From Rhizobium altiplani (GTDB lineage Bacteria > Pseudomonadota > Alphaproteobacteria > Rhizobiales > Rhizobiaceae), in contig NZ_LNCD01000123.1 in the NCBI RefSeq assembly GCF_001542405.1, positions 188,501-252,500 of the forward strand: DNA of 64,000 nucleotides. Direction: 5' to 3'. The notes beneath the pieces are model-generated. The model was not told the DNA's origin. It did no database searches and saw only the letters and a list, made by a program, of their open reading frames with translations. Shown one piece after another: positions 1-12,195 of this stretch. Every line of letters starts with the position of its first letter. Position 1 is the first letter of the stretch. A program made the position numbers and the translations under genes.

Positions 1-1548
1 GAAGCTTCCACCCTTGGCAATGTTATAGACCGCCATGTCGGTGGCGCCCTTTGCTTCATCGGCCGTCAGCAGCTTGTCGGCAACCAGCTTGTCGGCCGGC
101 ATGGTCTGTTTTTCACCGGCGCGTACTGCGTCAGCGTTGAGGGCAAGCTCAGGGTTGGCCGCGATGAAGGCGTCCAGCTTCGCATCCGGCACCTTGATGG
201 CGCCGCGGTTCAGCGGGTATCCGGCATCATGAAGGGCGATGTTGACGCCCTTTTCGAACGCGCCCGTCATTGCCTTTGCCTTGTCGCCGGCGGCGACGAC
301 GTCGAAGCTGGGGATGGTTTCGTCACCGATCTTGATCGTGGCAGGCTGGCCTGCCGGGCCGGGCACGACATCATAAGGCACCGAGTTCTTGGTCAGGAAG
401 GCAGTGGCCACATCGCAAGAGTTGGTGAACTTCGACGTTCCAGTTGGGTTGAACTGGAATTTGCAATCCGCCGGATCGGCCGTCACGGTTGCACGGATAG
501 AAGCCTGGGCTTCCGCGAGCGCCGGATTGGCAGTCCAGGTCATGGCCTTAAACAGCGGGGTGTAGGTAACGGCGGCGATCAAGAGGCCGGCCATCAGGAT
601 CGGCTTGCGGCCGATCCTGTCGGACAGGGCGCCGAAGATGACGAAGAAGGGCGTGCCCAGGAAGAGCGCAATGGCGACCATGATGTTTGCCGATTGCAGA
701 TCAACCTTGAGCACGTTCTGCAGGAAAAACAACGCATAGAATTGGCCGCCGTACCAGACGACCGCCTGACCCATCGTTGCGCCGAGAAGCGCGATCAGGG
801 CGATCTTGGCGTTCTTCCACTGACCGAAAGCTTCCGTCAGCGGTGCCTTGGATCCCTTGCCTTCGGCTTTCATGCGCTGGAATGCCGGAGATTCGTTCAT
901 CTTCAGTCGAATCCAGACGGAAATCCCGAGGAGCACGACGGAGACGAGGAACGGAATGCGCCAGCCCCATGCCGCGAAGGCTTCCTTGCCCATCAGGAAC
1001 TGCACACCGACGATGACGATCAGCGACAGGAAGAGGCCGAGCGTAGCCGTGGTTTGGATCCACGACGTGAAGTAACCGCGGCGTCCATGGGGTGCATGTT
1101 CGGCCACGTAAGTCGCCGCACCGCCATATTCACCGCCGAGCGCAAGACCCTGCAGGAGACGAAGTCCGATCAGGATGATCGGTGCTGCGATACCGATCGT
1201 CGCCGCACCCGGCAGGATACCGACGAGGAAGGTAGAGAGGCCCATGATGAGGATCGTCACCAGGAACGTGTATTTGCGTCCGACGAGATCGCCGAGACGC
1301 CCGAAGACCAGTGCGCCGAACGGACGCACGAGGAAGCCGGCAGCGAAGGCCAAAAGCGTGAAGATGTTTCGCGTTGCTTCCGGATACTGGGTAAAATAGG
1401 TCGCGCCGATATAGGTTGCGAGCGAACCGTAAAGATAGAAGTCGTACCATTCGAAAACGGTGCCGAGCGATGAAGCGAAGATAACCTTCTTCTCCTCGCC
1501 CGTCATCGGACCGGCCTTAGGGCCGTCGACGCTTGCGATATTTGCCAT
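1..1548 (-). CDS. MHS-family MFS transporter with periplasmic insertion (3' end outside window)
   Basis: Proton-coupled uptake transporter of the metabolite:H+ symporter (ProP/ShiA/KgtP-like) branch of the major facilitator superfamily. The ATG at 1548 follows a GGAGGACAG ribosome site; 516 codons are visible and the frame is still open at base 1. The N-terminus has the MHS signature FEWYDFYLYG and the loop GRLGDLVGRKYT (MFS motif A), and a second half-signature GALSDRIGRKP occurs around residues 298-308. After about residue 336 a hydrophilic stretch of roughly 180 residues begins, with C362 and C378, where ordinary members would continue with membrane helices. This looks like an extracytoplasmic insertion between helices. 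The substrate cannot be told; the remainder lies left of the window. Confidence 0.85.
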   Translation of the reverse strand, partial: MANIASVDGPKAGPMTGEEKKVIFASSLGTVFEWYDFYLYGSLATYIGATYFTQYPEATRNIFTLLAFAAGFLVRPFGALVFGRLGDLVGRKYTFLVTILIMGLSTFLVGILPGAATIGIAAPIILIGLRLLQGLALGGEYGGAATYVAEHAPHGRRGYFTSWIQTTATLGLFLSLIVIVGVQFLMGKEAFAAWGWRIPFLVSVVLLGISVWIRLKMNESPAFQRMKAEGKGSKAPLTEAFGQWKNAKIALIALLGATMGQAVVWYGGQFYALFFLQNVLKVDLQSANIMVAIALFLGTPFFVIFGALSDRIGRKPILMAGLLIAAVTYTPLFKAMTWTANPALAEAQASIRATVTADPADCKFQFNPTGTSKFTNSCDVATAFLTKNSVPYDVVPGPAGQPATIKIGDETIPSFDVVAAGDKAKAMTGAFEKGVNIALHDAGYPLNRGAIKVPDAKLDAFIAANPELALNADAVRAGEKQTMPADKLVADKLLTADEAKGATDMAVYNIAKGGSF

Positions 1549-1766
1549 TTTCTGTCCTCCACAGAACGATGTGAACGCGGCGCGCGACCACCATGCTCTC
1601 CTCAAAGCATACCCTCGGGTCGAGGTTCGCCTGACAAGAGTGTGACAGAAAAGCTCATCCATACGGAGAGCGGCTTTGGGATTATGACTTTAGTCTAACA
1701 CCTTCGCGCGAATTGCTGCTGGATGGCGCAGACGCGTCCCGCCCGAGGAGTCGGGTGTTGCCGGCT

Positions 1767-2120
1767 TCAAGGCCTATGGGAAAGAATATTCACGATTGTT
1801 CCAAAGGGGTCGCGCACGTAGAAGCGCCGAACGCCCCAAGGCTCATTGGCCGGCCCATAGATGATTTCGAAGGCTGACGCGCTCATGGTTGCGAAGGCCT
1901 CGTCAACATCGTCGACCTCGATCGAGAGGCCTGGAACCGGCGTGTCTGAGCCGCCCTCGCTCGCAAAGCCCACCTGGACCCGCATTGATTGGTTTGAGCC
2001 ATATGTGGAGATCCAGCCGTGATCCACCAGCACGTCCAGACCAAGGATATCCTTATAGAAGACCTTGGCAGCGGCCGGGTCGGCTGTTTCGATGTTTGCT
2101 ACGATTCGCAGGACCTTCAT
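1767..2120 (-). CDS. VOC-superfamily (glyoxalase/bleomycin-resistance fold) protein
   Basis: A 117-residue single-unit vicinal-oxygen-chelate protein. Both beta-alpha-beta halves are visible: the N-terminal half carries VFYKDILGLDVL and the C-terminal half ends with VRRFYVRDPFGTIVNIL, the usual closing strand of the family. The first strand (LRIVANIE) lacks the histidine that binds metal in glyoxalase I, so a metal-dependent glyoxalase role is not supported. A role in binding a small molecule or antibiotic is possible. It is transcribed in the same direction as the MFS gene downstream, with about 218 bases between them, and lies after the ndvA terminator, so it probably has its own promoter in the short 2121-2175 gap. 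Confidence 0.8.
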   Translation of the reverse strand: MKVLRIVANIETADPAAAKVFYKDILGLDVLVDHGWISTYGSNQSMRVQVGFASEGGSDTPVPGLSIEVDDVDEAFATMSASAFEIIYGPANEPWGVRRFYVRDPFGTIVNILSHRP

Positions 2121-2175
2121 ATCGCCTCCGGCAATACAGTTTCCCTTAAGCTATGCGCGAACTCCATGCGGGCAA

Positions 2176-2207
2176 GAAAAAAGCCGGGCGGCAGGTACCG
2201 TCCGGCT
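2176..2207 (-). terminator. Intrinsic terminator of ndvA
   Basis: Read on the minus strand, a stem AGCCGG-A-CGG / CCG-C-CCGGCT with one A-C mismatch is followed directly by TTTTTT. It sits 26 bases beyond the ndvA stop codon. Confidence 0.75.
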
Positions 2208-2232
2208 TCTGTTTTTCCCTGAGCGATCCGTC

Positions 2233-3996
2233 TTATGCGGCCTCGGTCGTGTGCGCCTTGCGAACTTCTTCGTCCGTGAGGATGCCGCTGGCGCGCAGCA
2301 GTGCCGCGAACCGGCCGTTGCTATGGCTGAGCTCATCGAAGCTGCCTTCTTCGACGACACGGCCACCGTCCAGGAACAGGACCTTGTCTGCTTCGCGAAC
2401 AGTCGAAAGACGGTGCGCGATGATGAAGGTCGTGCGGTTCTGGCGCAGGTTGTCGATTGCGGCCTTAACGCGATTTTCGGTTTCGACGTCAAGCGCGCTT
2501 GTCGCTTCGTCGAGCACGAGGATCGGGGCATCCTTGAGGATGGCGCGGGCAATCGCCACACGCTGACGTTCGCCGCCGGAAAGCCTGTTGCCGCGTTCGC
2601 CGACATGGGTGTCGTACTGCTCTTCGCGCGTCTCGATGAAGTCGGCGGCAGCGGCCGCTTCAGCTGCTCGACGCATGTCCTCATCCGAGGCGCCTTCCCG
2701 GCCGAGGCGAATGTTGTCGCTGATCGAGCGGTTGAGCAGGCCGGCATCCTGGAACACCGTCGCGATATAGCGGCGCAGCGACTTGCGGGTGATCTTCGTC
2801 GTGTCGTGACCATCGACGAGGATCTGGCCGCTATCCGGGTCATACACGCGCTGCAGCAGGTTGATCATCGTGGTCTTGCCCGAACCGGTCGGACCGACGA
2901 TCGCAACCGTCTGACCAGCCTTGGCGGTAAAGGACACGTTGTGCAAGCCCTGCGCGGTGTTGCCGAAGCGGAACGACACGTTGCGGAATTCGACTTCACC
3001 CTTCACGTCGGCGATATCGTCATTGCCGGCAGGCTCTTCGCGTTCACGTACGGAGTCTTCGAGCGAGTAGAAATCCTCGAGCTTCGAACGGGCCTCGAAA
3101 ATCTGCGTGGCAAACTGGCGCATCTGGTCGAGACGCGAGATCAGCAGGTTCGCAAAGCCGATGAAGGCAATCACGTCGCCGATGCGCAGCTCGCCGGACT
3201 GAACCATGAGCGTGCCGATGACGAGGATGATCATCATCGCAATGGTCGAAGCCATGCGGTTCATGGCGCCCGCGAGAGCCCACCAGTCGAGAACCGGATA
3301 CTGAGCCTGCAGCAGGCGCTCGGCAAACGACTTCAGTGCCTTGGTTTCTGCTTCGATGCGATTGTAGCTATGGAGGACCGATACGTTGCTGATCGAGTCG
3401 CTGACGTGTGAGAAAACGGTGTGGTAGTGGTTTTCGACCGACGCCTGGCCATCCTTGGTGCGGCTCATGACGAGACGACCAATCAGCCAATAGGCGACGC
3501 CGAGCACGACCAGCACGCCCGAAAGACGCAGGTCCATCGACATCGCAGTCGGCACCAGAAGCGCGATGGCAACGGCAGTCGCCAGGTGGTTGCGCATGAA
3601 CTCGAGCCAAAGGCCAAAGAGCGTTTCGCATGCGCGCAGCAGCGTATGCAGCGCATTCGACGTGCCACGCTGATGATGCCAGGACAGCGGCATGGAGATG
3701 ATACGGCCGAACGCTTCCGTCAGCAGTGTGGCGCGGCGGCCATGGGCCAGCCGGTCGGCCTCACGAGCGACAAGAACGAACGCTATGGTGTTGAAAACGG
3801 CAAAGCCGGCCCACATGAAAAGGATGGGTTTGACTTCGCCCTTGCCTGAAATTGCATCGATGATGCGACCGAACAAAATCGGTTCGGCGATTGTGATCGC
3901 GGCAAGCACGATGTTCGCAATAACGACCAGGGATACGCGGAGCTTGTAGGCGCCGAGATAGCGCAAAGCTCTAGCATAGACCTTGAATAGCGACAC
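2233..3996 (-). CDS. ndvA: Cyclic beta-1,2-glucan exporter, ATP-binding/permease protein NdvA
   Basis: Exports cyclic beta-1,2-glucan across the inner membrane; in rhizobia this periplasmic glucan is needed for hypo-osmotic growth, motility and nodule invasion. The 587-residue product has the type I ABC-exporter layout: an N-terminal membrane domain of about 320 residues (several helices, beginning VYARALRYLG) and a nucleotide-binding domain with Walker A GPTGSGKTT, signature LSGGERQRVAIARA, Walker B ILVLDEATSALD and H-loop IIAHRLSTV. The start is taken as GTG at 3996, because the SLFKVYARAL N-terminus matches the known NdvA start; reading further upstream to 4209 adds 71 residues with no NdvA character. 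Sequence throughout resembles the Sinorhizobium protein as remembered. The glucan synthase partner ndvB is not in the window. Confidence 0.93.
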   Translation of the reverse strand: MSLFKVYARALRYLGAYKLRVSLVVIANIVLAAITIAEPILFGRIIDAISGKGEVKPILFMWAGFAVFNTIAFVLVAREADRLAHGRRATLLTEAFGRIISMPLSWHHQRGTSNALHTLLRACETLFGLWLEFMRNHLATAVAIALLVPTAMSMDLRLSGVLVVLGVAYWLIGRLVMSRTKDGQASVENHYHTVFSHVSDSISNVSVLHSYNRIEAETKALKSFAERLLQAQYPVLDWWALAGAMNRMASTIAMMIILVIGTLMVQSGELRIGDVIAFIGFANLLISRLDQMRQFATQIFEARSKLEDFYSLEDSVREREEPAGNDDIADVKGEVEFRNVSFRFGNTAQGLHNVSFTAKAGQTVAIVGPTGSGKTTMINLLQRVYDPDSGQILVDGHDTTKITRKSLRRYIATVFQDAGLLNRSISDNIRLGREGASDEDMRRAAEAAAAADFIETREEQYDTHVGERGNRLSGGERQRVAIARAILKDAPILVLDEATSALDVETENRVKAAIDNLRQNRTTFIIAHRLSTVREADKVLFLDGGRVVEEGSFDELSHSNGRFAALLRASGILTDEEVRKAHTTEAA

Positions 3997-4312
3997 GGCG
4001 ATACCTCTTGTGCATGTGCGAAATAATGGACGCTGCAACGCTACAAAAAGATACCTGAACCAGCGATTAACGAAGCGTTCAGACGAGCGGTCGCGGCAAA
4101 TTTCTTTTACGGAGCGCACCCACAGCAATCCATTCCGAGGGACTGAACTTTTTTGGGACGTATCGCAAATCTCGCAATTTTCACTTGCGTTGCATGGTCG
4201 CGCTGGCACACCATAGATTGACGTCTAAATGCGTCGCAGGGGCGCCCAACCAAACACTTCCCTTGGTCGTGATCATTCGGCTAGGAGCCCAACTGGCGTA
4301 GGGGCATTTATT
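3997..4312. other. Divergent intergenic region ndvA / luxR-type gene
   Basis: About 316 bases between divergently read genes, more AT-rich than its flanks. It must carry the promoters of both genes. I see no convincing palindrome (lux-box-like dyad) and no gene; TTGACG at 4217 is a possible -35 element for the rightward gene but no clear -10 follows. Confidence 0.4.
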
Positions 4313-5053
4313 TTGAGTATTCATTCATTAATTCAATTGCTTGTCGTTCTGGAAGAGTGTCGAAGACCCGAAGGAGTTGTTGGCGAACTGGAGCATGTCA
4401 TCCACGCCTACGGCTTCCAGTATTATGGCCTTTTGCGACACCTGAAGGCGACTGAAGATCCAATCAGTCTTATGTTTGCCGGTCATTGGCCAGAGAAATG
4501 GCCGCAGATCTATCTTTCGAAGAAGTATGTTCTGAGCGACCCGACGGTGCGTTATCTTGCATATGCGCAAAGGCCGTTTCGCTGGAGGGACAGCCTGGCG
4601 GCCTTCCGGAAGGATCCGCACCATCGCCGGATGGAGCAAATGATGGCCGACGCACATAGCCATGGCCTGAAGGACGGCTACATTTTCCCAATCCAGGGCA
4701 GAAACGGCATCCTCGGCAACATGAGCGTAGGCGGGACACCCGTAGACCTCTCTCCTGTCGAGATTTCGCTCTTTGATGCCATTGCCCGAAAGGCTTTCTG
4801 GCGTCCCCTTGAGCTGAAGGGGGAGGCGGATGCGCTCGAAGAAGTTTCCGGCATCGACACGCGTTTGACGCGCCGGGAGATGGAAATACTTCAATATCTC
4901 GCGGAAGGCATGACCTCGGTTGAGATTGGCAAACGCCTCAAGATTTCAAACCACACCGTCGACTGGTACATGAACGGCCTACAAGACAAGCTGAAGGCAA
5001 AGAATAGACAGCACGCGGTCGCTGTCGCCTTCCGGCATGGGCTGATCACCTAG
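4313..5053 (+). CDS. LuxR-type regulator with autoinducer-binding domain (orphan)
   Basis: A 246-residue quorum-sensing-type transcription factor. The N-terminal part has the acyl-homoserine-lactone pocket pattern W-x3-Y ... DP ... PFxW (about residues 55-90), and the C-terminal 65 residues are a LuxR helix-turn-helix beginning LTRREMEILQYLAEGMTS and continuing ISNHTVDWYMNGLQDKL. A TTG at 4313 preceded by AGGGG at 4300 with an 8-base gap is preferred; an ATG at 4229 in the same frame has no ribosome site. No LuxI-type synthase is nearby, so it would be a solo receptor. It lies between ndvA (divergent) and pyc (same strand, 115 bases on). Confidence 0.85.
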   Translation: MSIHSLIQLLVVLEECRRPEGVVGELEHVIHAYGFQYYGLLRHLKATEDPISLMFAGHWPEKWPQIYLSKKYVLSDPTVRYLAYAQRPFRWRDSLAAFRKDPHHRRMEQMMADAHSHGLKDGYIFPIQGRNGILGNMSVGGTPVDLSPVEISLFDAIARKAFWRPLELKGEADALEEVSGIDTRLTRREMEILQYLAEGMTSVEIGKRLKISNHTVDWYMNGLQDKLKAKNRQHAVAVAFRHGLIT

Positions 5054-5168
5054 TCTTAGAGAAATTTTATTTCGGACGGTTCCGGAAATTGAACTTTCCG
5101 TGACAGCGCGTTAAGACTTCTCTTCGCGGGTGCAGCATTGCCCGTTTCGATGCCGTGAGGAGACTGCA

Positions 5169-8633
<3,465 letters not shown>

Positions 8634-8656
8634 CGAAGATGCGAGGGACAAAAAGA

Positions 8657-8690
8657 GGGTGGCCTTCGGGCCGCCCTTCTGCTTTTTATG
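8657..8690 (+). terminator. Intrinsic terminator of pyc
   Basis: Stem GGGTGGCC / GGCCGCCC (one G-U pair) closed by a TTCG tetraloop, then a T-rich tract ending CTTTTTAT; it starts 23 bases past the pyc stop. Confidence 0.8.
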
Positions 8691-8799
8691 CGCGAATTGA
8701 TATGAGCAAGCTCAAGATTGTCGTCGAAAGACGTGAGGAACCAGCTCGACCGGCTTGCTTGTGGGGGAACGCGCTGCGCGCTGTCGCTCCACGTGCCCC

Positions 8800-9561
8800 T
8801 TAAATATCGTAGGTATGGGCGGCGTTGATCGTCGAGATGAAGCGTTTGGTGCGCTCTCGCTCCGGCGCCGTGAAGATGTTCCTTGCGCTTCCCGTCTCGA
8901 CCACACTGCCGGCCTCGAGGAAGACAACGTCGTTGGCGATCTTCGAGGCAAGGCGCAGGTCATGCGTCGCCATTACCATCGTCGTGCCCTCGCGGGCGAG
9001 ACGGCCGAGAACATCGACGACTTCGGCGGAAAGCTCGGGGTCGAGCGCCGATGTCGGTTCATCGCAGAGAAGAACTCGCGGAGAGGGAGCGAGCGCGCGG
9101 GCGATTGCGACGCGCTGCTGTTGTCCACCCGAGAGCGTCGAAGGCCAGGCGTCGGCCTTGTGCGCCATGTTGACCTTTGTCAGCAATTCCATCGCCCGTT
9201 CACGCGCCTTTTCCTTCGGCCACTTGAGCACGGTGATGAGGCCCTCCATTACATTCTCGATGGCCGTCTGATGCGGAAAGAGCTGGAAGTTCTGGAATAC
9301 CATTCCGGTCTGCCGGCGGATCTTCTGGATCGCCTGCCAGCCGGTCTTCTGGCCTGGCGTAAAGCTTATTTTCTCGTCGCCGAGGCGGATCGTACCTGCT
9401 GTCGGGATCTCCAGCAGGTTGATGCATCGCAGCAGCGTGCTCTTGCCTCCGCCCGAGGGGCCGACGAGTGCGGTGACGCTGCCTTCCGGAATCCGGATGC
9501 TGATGTCTTTCAGGATGACGGCGTCGCCGAAGCGCTTTTCGATATGGGAAAGCTCGATCAT
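8800..9561 (-). CDS. Polar amino acid (probably L-cystine) ABC transporter ATP-binding protein
   Basis: The 253-residue ATPase of a GlnQ/TcyN-type importer. Visible motifs are Walker A GPSGGGKST, Q-loop VFQNFQLFPH, signature LSGGQQQRVAIARAL, Walker B VLLCDEPTSALDP and the H-loop ATHD. The ATG at 9561 overlaps the permease stop by four bases (ATGA), so the two are translationally coupled. Together with the permease and the binding protein (10342-11115) it forms a complete importer read leftward; the substrate assignment comes from the binding protein. Confidence 0.9.
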   Translation of the reverse strand: MIELSHIEKRFGDAVILKDISIRIPEGSVTALVGPSGGGKSTLLRCINLLEIPTAGTIRLGDEKISFTPGQKTGWQAIQKIRRQTGMVFQNFQLFPHQTAIENVMEGLITVLKWPKEKARERAMELLTKVNMAHKADAWPSTLSGGQQQRVAIARALAPSPRVLLCDEPTSALDPELSAEVVDVLGRLAREGTTMVMATHDLRLASKIANDVVFLEAGSVVETGSARNIFTAPERERTKRFISTINAAHTYDI

Positions 9562-10238
9562 GCGTTTGCCTCCAGCATGCCGCCATAGCGCGCGAAGCGA
9601 CGCTCGAGGCGAACCTGCAACGCTGATAGGACGGAGCTCAAAGCAAGGTATATCAATGCGGCCTGGATGTAGAGGATGAGCGGCTCGTAAGTGGTCGCGA
9701 CGATGCGCTGCGCAGCCTGGAACAGCTCCGGGACCGTAATGGCGGCCGCCAGCGACGTGTCCTTCACCAGCGAGATGAACGTATTGGAGAGCGGCGGTAC
9801 AGCAACGCGCCCGGCCTGGGGCAGGATCGTGCGGCTCATCGCCTGGCGCCAGCTCATGCCGATCGAATAGGCCGCTTCCCACTGCCCCTTCGGCACGGAG
9901 GAGATAACGGCGCGGATGATTTCGGAGCTATAGGCGCCGATGTTGAGGGTGAAGCCGATCAGTGCTGCCGGAAAGGCGTCGAGCAGGATGCCGATGCTCG
10001 GCAGGCCGTAAAAGATGACGAAGAGTTGCACCAGCAGCGGTGTGCCCCTGATGGCCCAGACATAGAAGCGCGCGATGGCGGCGATCGGCGCCGGCGCGAA
10101 AAGCCGTGCGATTGCCGTCAGCAGTCCAAGGATGAGACCGAGTGTGAATGACAGGAGCGTCAGCGGGATCGTGAAGATCAGGCCGGCCCAGAGGAGCGGA
10201 CCAAGCGACTCCGCCATCAGTTGAAGCCAGTGCGGCAA
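9558..10238 (-). CDS. Polar amino acid (probably L-cystine) ABC transporter permease
   Basis: A 226-residue inner-membrane subunit of the HisM/YecS family. It has about five predicted helices, the conserved WAIRGTPLLVQLFVIFYGLP segment of polar amino-acid permeases, and the EAA loop region EAAYSIGMSWRQAMSRTILPQA that docks to the ATPase. It lies between the ATPase (4-base overlap) and the binding protein, from which it is separated by about 100 bases containing two hairpins that could make its expression lower than that of the binding protein. Confidence 0.9.
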   Translation of the reverse strand: MPHWLQLMAESLGPLLWAGLIFTIPLTLLSFTLGLILGLLTAIARLFAPAPIAAIARFYVWAIRGTPLLVQLFVIFYGLPSIGILLDAFPAALIGFTLNIGAYSSEIIRAVISSVPKGQWEAAYSIGMSWRQAMSRTILPQAGRVAVPPLSNTFISLVKDTSLAAAITVPELFQAAQRIVATTYEPLILYIQAALIYLALSSVLSALQVRLERRFARYGGMLEANA

Positions 10239-10260
10239 GGTTCAATCCTCAAAGAAGATG

Positions 10261-10330
10261 CGTCCAGCGAGGTTTCGCTGAACGCTTTCTCGGGAACATA
10301 TAAAGGATGTGGCGGCGGCAGCAAGCCGCC
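10261..10330 (-). other. Two intercistronic stem-loops (binding protein / permease gap)
   Basis: On the minus-strand transcript the first stem-loop after the binding-protein stop is GGCGGC / GCCGCC with an 8-base loop (10311-10330). The second is CGTTCAGCGA / TCGCTGGACG (one G-U pair) with a 4-base loop (10261-10284). Neither has a U tract. Such hairpins typically protect the upstream binding-protein message and lower downstream expression; that role is inferred. Confidence 0.55.
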
Positions 10331-10341
10331 TGCGTTACGAG

Positions 10342-11115
10342 TTACTTCGAAACGTCCTGACCGAAGTACTTGTCGGAGATCTTCTTGTAGGTGCCGTCGG
10401 CCTTGATGTCGGCCAGTGCCTTGTTGATGGCTTCCAGTAGCTCCGGCTCACCCTTGCGGATGATGATGCCGGAAAAATCGGCATTTTCCTGCTGGGCGAC
10501 GATCTTCACCGGAGCGTCAGGCTTGTGCTTCTTGAAGTCGAGGAAGGAGAGGCTGTCGTTGATCGTCGCGTCTGCACGCTTGGTCAATACGAGCTGGATC
10601 GACTGGTCGAAACCATCGGTACCGACGAGTTCTGCGCCGGACTGTTCGGCAAGCTTGCCGAAGTTACTGGTCAGCGACTGAGCCGACTTCTTGCCCTTCA
10701 GGTCCGCAAAGCCCTTGATGCTGTCGTCGCCGTCGCGAATGATGAGAACGGCCTTGGATGCGATGTAGGGCTCGGAGAAATCGTACTTCTGCTTGCGGGC
10801 TTCGGTGATACCGACCTGGTTGATGACCGTGTCGTAGCGCTTGGCATCAAGACCGGCGATCAGGCCGTCCCATTTGCCTTCGACGAATTCGGCCTTGACG
10901 CCGAGCTTGGCAGCAACCGCCTCGCCGATCTCCACGTCGAAGCCGACCAGCTTGCCGCTATCGTCATGATAGGTGAACGGGGCGTAAGTACCCTCCGTGC
11001 CGATCTTGAAGACACCCGCAGACTTGATGGCAGCGAGGTTTTCGCCGGCAACGGCGGGAAGAAGGGCGGCGGCCTGGATCAGTGCTGCAGCGGCGATAGT
11101 CTTCAGGAGGTTCAT
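10342..11115 (-). CDS. Periplasmic amino-acid-binding protein, cystine (FliY/TcyJ-like) type
   Basis: A 257-residue family 3 solute-binding protein exported by a Sec signal peptide (residues 1-23, ending AVAG). The mature part contains GTEGTYAPFTYHDDSGKLVG, a ligand-contact segment KWDGLIAGLDAKRYD and VINQV-ITEARKQKYDFSEPY. That pattern closely follows the E. coli cystine-binding protein FliY/TcyJ, hence the substrate call; another polar amino acid cannot be excluded. It is the first gene of a leftward importer operon and is divergent from the DeoR-type regulator, which starts 240 bases away. Confidence 0.85.
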   Translation of the reverse strand: MNLLKTIAAAALIQAAALLPAVAGENLAAIKSAGVFKIGTEGTYAPFTYHDDSGKLVGFDVEIGEAVAAKLGVKAEFVEGKWDGLIAGLDAKRYDTVINQVGITEARKQKYDFSEPYIASKAVLIIRDGDDSIKGFADLKGKKSAQSLTSNFGKLAEQSGAELVGTDGFDQSIQLVLTKRADATINDSLSFLDFKKHKPDAPVKIVAQQENADFSGIIIRKGEPELLEAINKALADIKADGTYKKISDKYFGQDVSK

Positions 11116-11354
11116 CTATTTATCCAATTCACAGGGTGTTTGATGCACGAAAAATCGCAGAAAAGCTGATCGCTGCGAAGCGTAGAAAACTGCGAAGAAA
11201 ATCGGCATCTGCGAATATTTTTCTCATTTATCACAGATTTGGCGCGCCCCGTTTCAGTTTGTGAAGATCGAGATAACGCACCACACTTGCGTGCACGTTT
11301 GTATCCGTTTATGCATGTTTTTATCAGTTTTTGATCAACCAGGCTGAAGTCGGC

Positions 11355-12137
11355 ATGAATGCGAACGAACTTCTCCTGCAGGAGCGCCAAAGCGTCATCC
11401 TGCGGAAGCTGCACAGTGATGGTCGGGTGCTAGCGGCAGACCTTGCAGTTGAATTCCGTGTATCCGAAGACACGGTCCGCAGGGACCTGCGCGAGATGGC
11501 AGCTGCCGGCCTGTGCGAGCGCGTCTATGGTGGCGCGTTGCCGGTTGCGCCCGCCGGCGGGAGCCTTGGCCACCGGGCAGGGATCGCGCGGGATCGCAAG
11601 CAGGCGCTCGCCGTCGCCGCTGTGTCGCAGATCGTTCCCGGCTCGACCGTGTTTTTCGATGCGGGCAGCACCAACCTCGCAATTGCGACGGCCCTGCCAA
11701 TGGATTTGACCCTGACGGCAGCGACCAACGCGCCAGCGATCGCCGCCGCCCTGATCGAGAAGCCGGCGGTTAACGTGATCCTGATCGGCGGGCTTATCGA
11801 CCGGCAGGTCAGCGGTGCGCTCGGCGCAAAGGCCATGCGCGACATGGAATCCCTGTCACCCGATCTTTGCATCCTCGGTGCTTGCGGGATAGATCTGACT
11901 GCTGGCGTGACGGCCTTCGGCTTCGAAGATGCTGAATTCAAGCGTTTTGCAGCATCGCGAAGCAAGAAGGTTCTGGTCGCCGCGACGTCCGACAAGTTCG
12001 GCACTGCCGCGCCACATAGCGTGCTTCCGGTGGCGCAGTGCGAGTGCCTGGTGGTCGAGCAGGACGCCGACCCGGCCATGCTGGCGCGCTATCGCGACAG
12101 CGGCTGCAGGACGATCGTGGCTGGCGGAACGACATAA
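11355..12137 (+). CDS. DeoR-family transcriptional regulator
   Basis: A 260-residue repressor of the DeoR/GlpR type, normally controlled by a phosphorylated sugar. The N-terminal winged helix is visible (RQSVILRKLHSDGRVLAADLA, then VSEDTVRRDLREM), followed by the sugar-phosphate-sensing domain with FFDAGSTN and the late SRSKKVLVAATSDKFG segment. ATG 11355 is preferred over an in-frame TTG at 11331, which gives no extra homology. The MFS gene begins 58 bases downstream on the same strand, so they are probably one operon and the transported compound may relate to the effector. Confidence 0.85.
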   Translation: MNANELLLQERQSVILRKLHSDGRVLAADLAVEFRVSEDTVRRDLREMAAAGLCERVYGGALPVAPAGGSLGHRAGIARDRKQALAVAAVSQIVPGSTVFFDAGSTNLAIATALPMDLTLTAATNAPAIAAALIEKPAVNVILIGGLIDRQVSGALGAKAMRDMESLSPDLCILGACGIDLTAGVTAFGFEDAEFKRFAASRSKKVLVAATSDKFGTAAPHSVLPVAQCECLVVEQDADPAMLARYRDSGCRTIVAGGTT

Positions 12138-12195
12138 CTATCATTCAAGAAACGCGTCGGGCGAGTGCCGACGTCGAGACACTGTGGGAAGAGAC

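Noticed and set aside
229..1473. 414-codon plus-strand open frame at the left edge
   Set aside because: Antisense shadow of the MHS transporter; the minus strand gives MFS motifs and a good ribosome site, the plus strand nothing recognisable.
2065..3411. 448-codon open frame opposite ndvA
   Set aside because: Shadow of the highly conserved ABC exporter on the minus strand.
8691..8799. Extension of an EcfG search hit GGAAC near 8737
   Set aside because: The bases at the -10 position are CTTG, not CGTT-like, and no gene follows on that strand.
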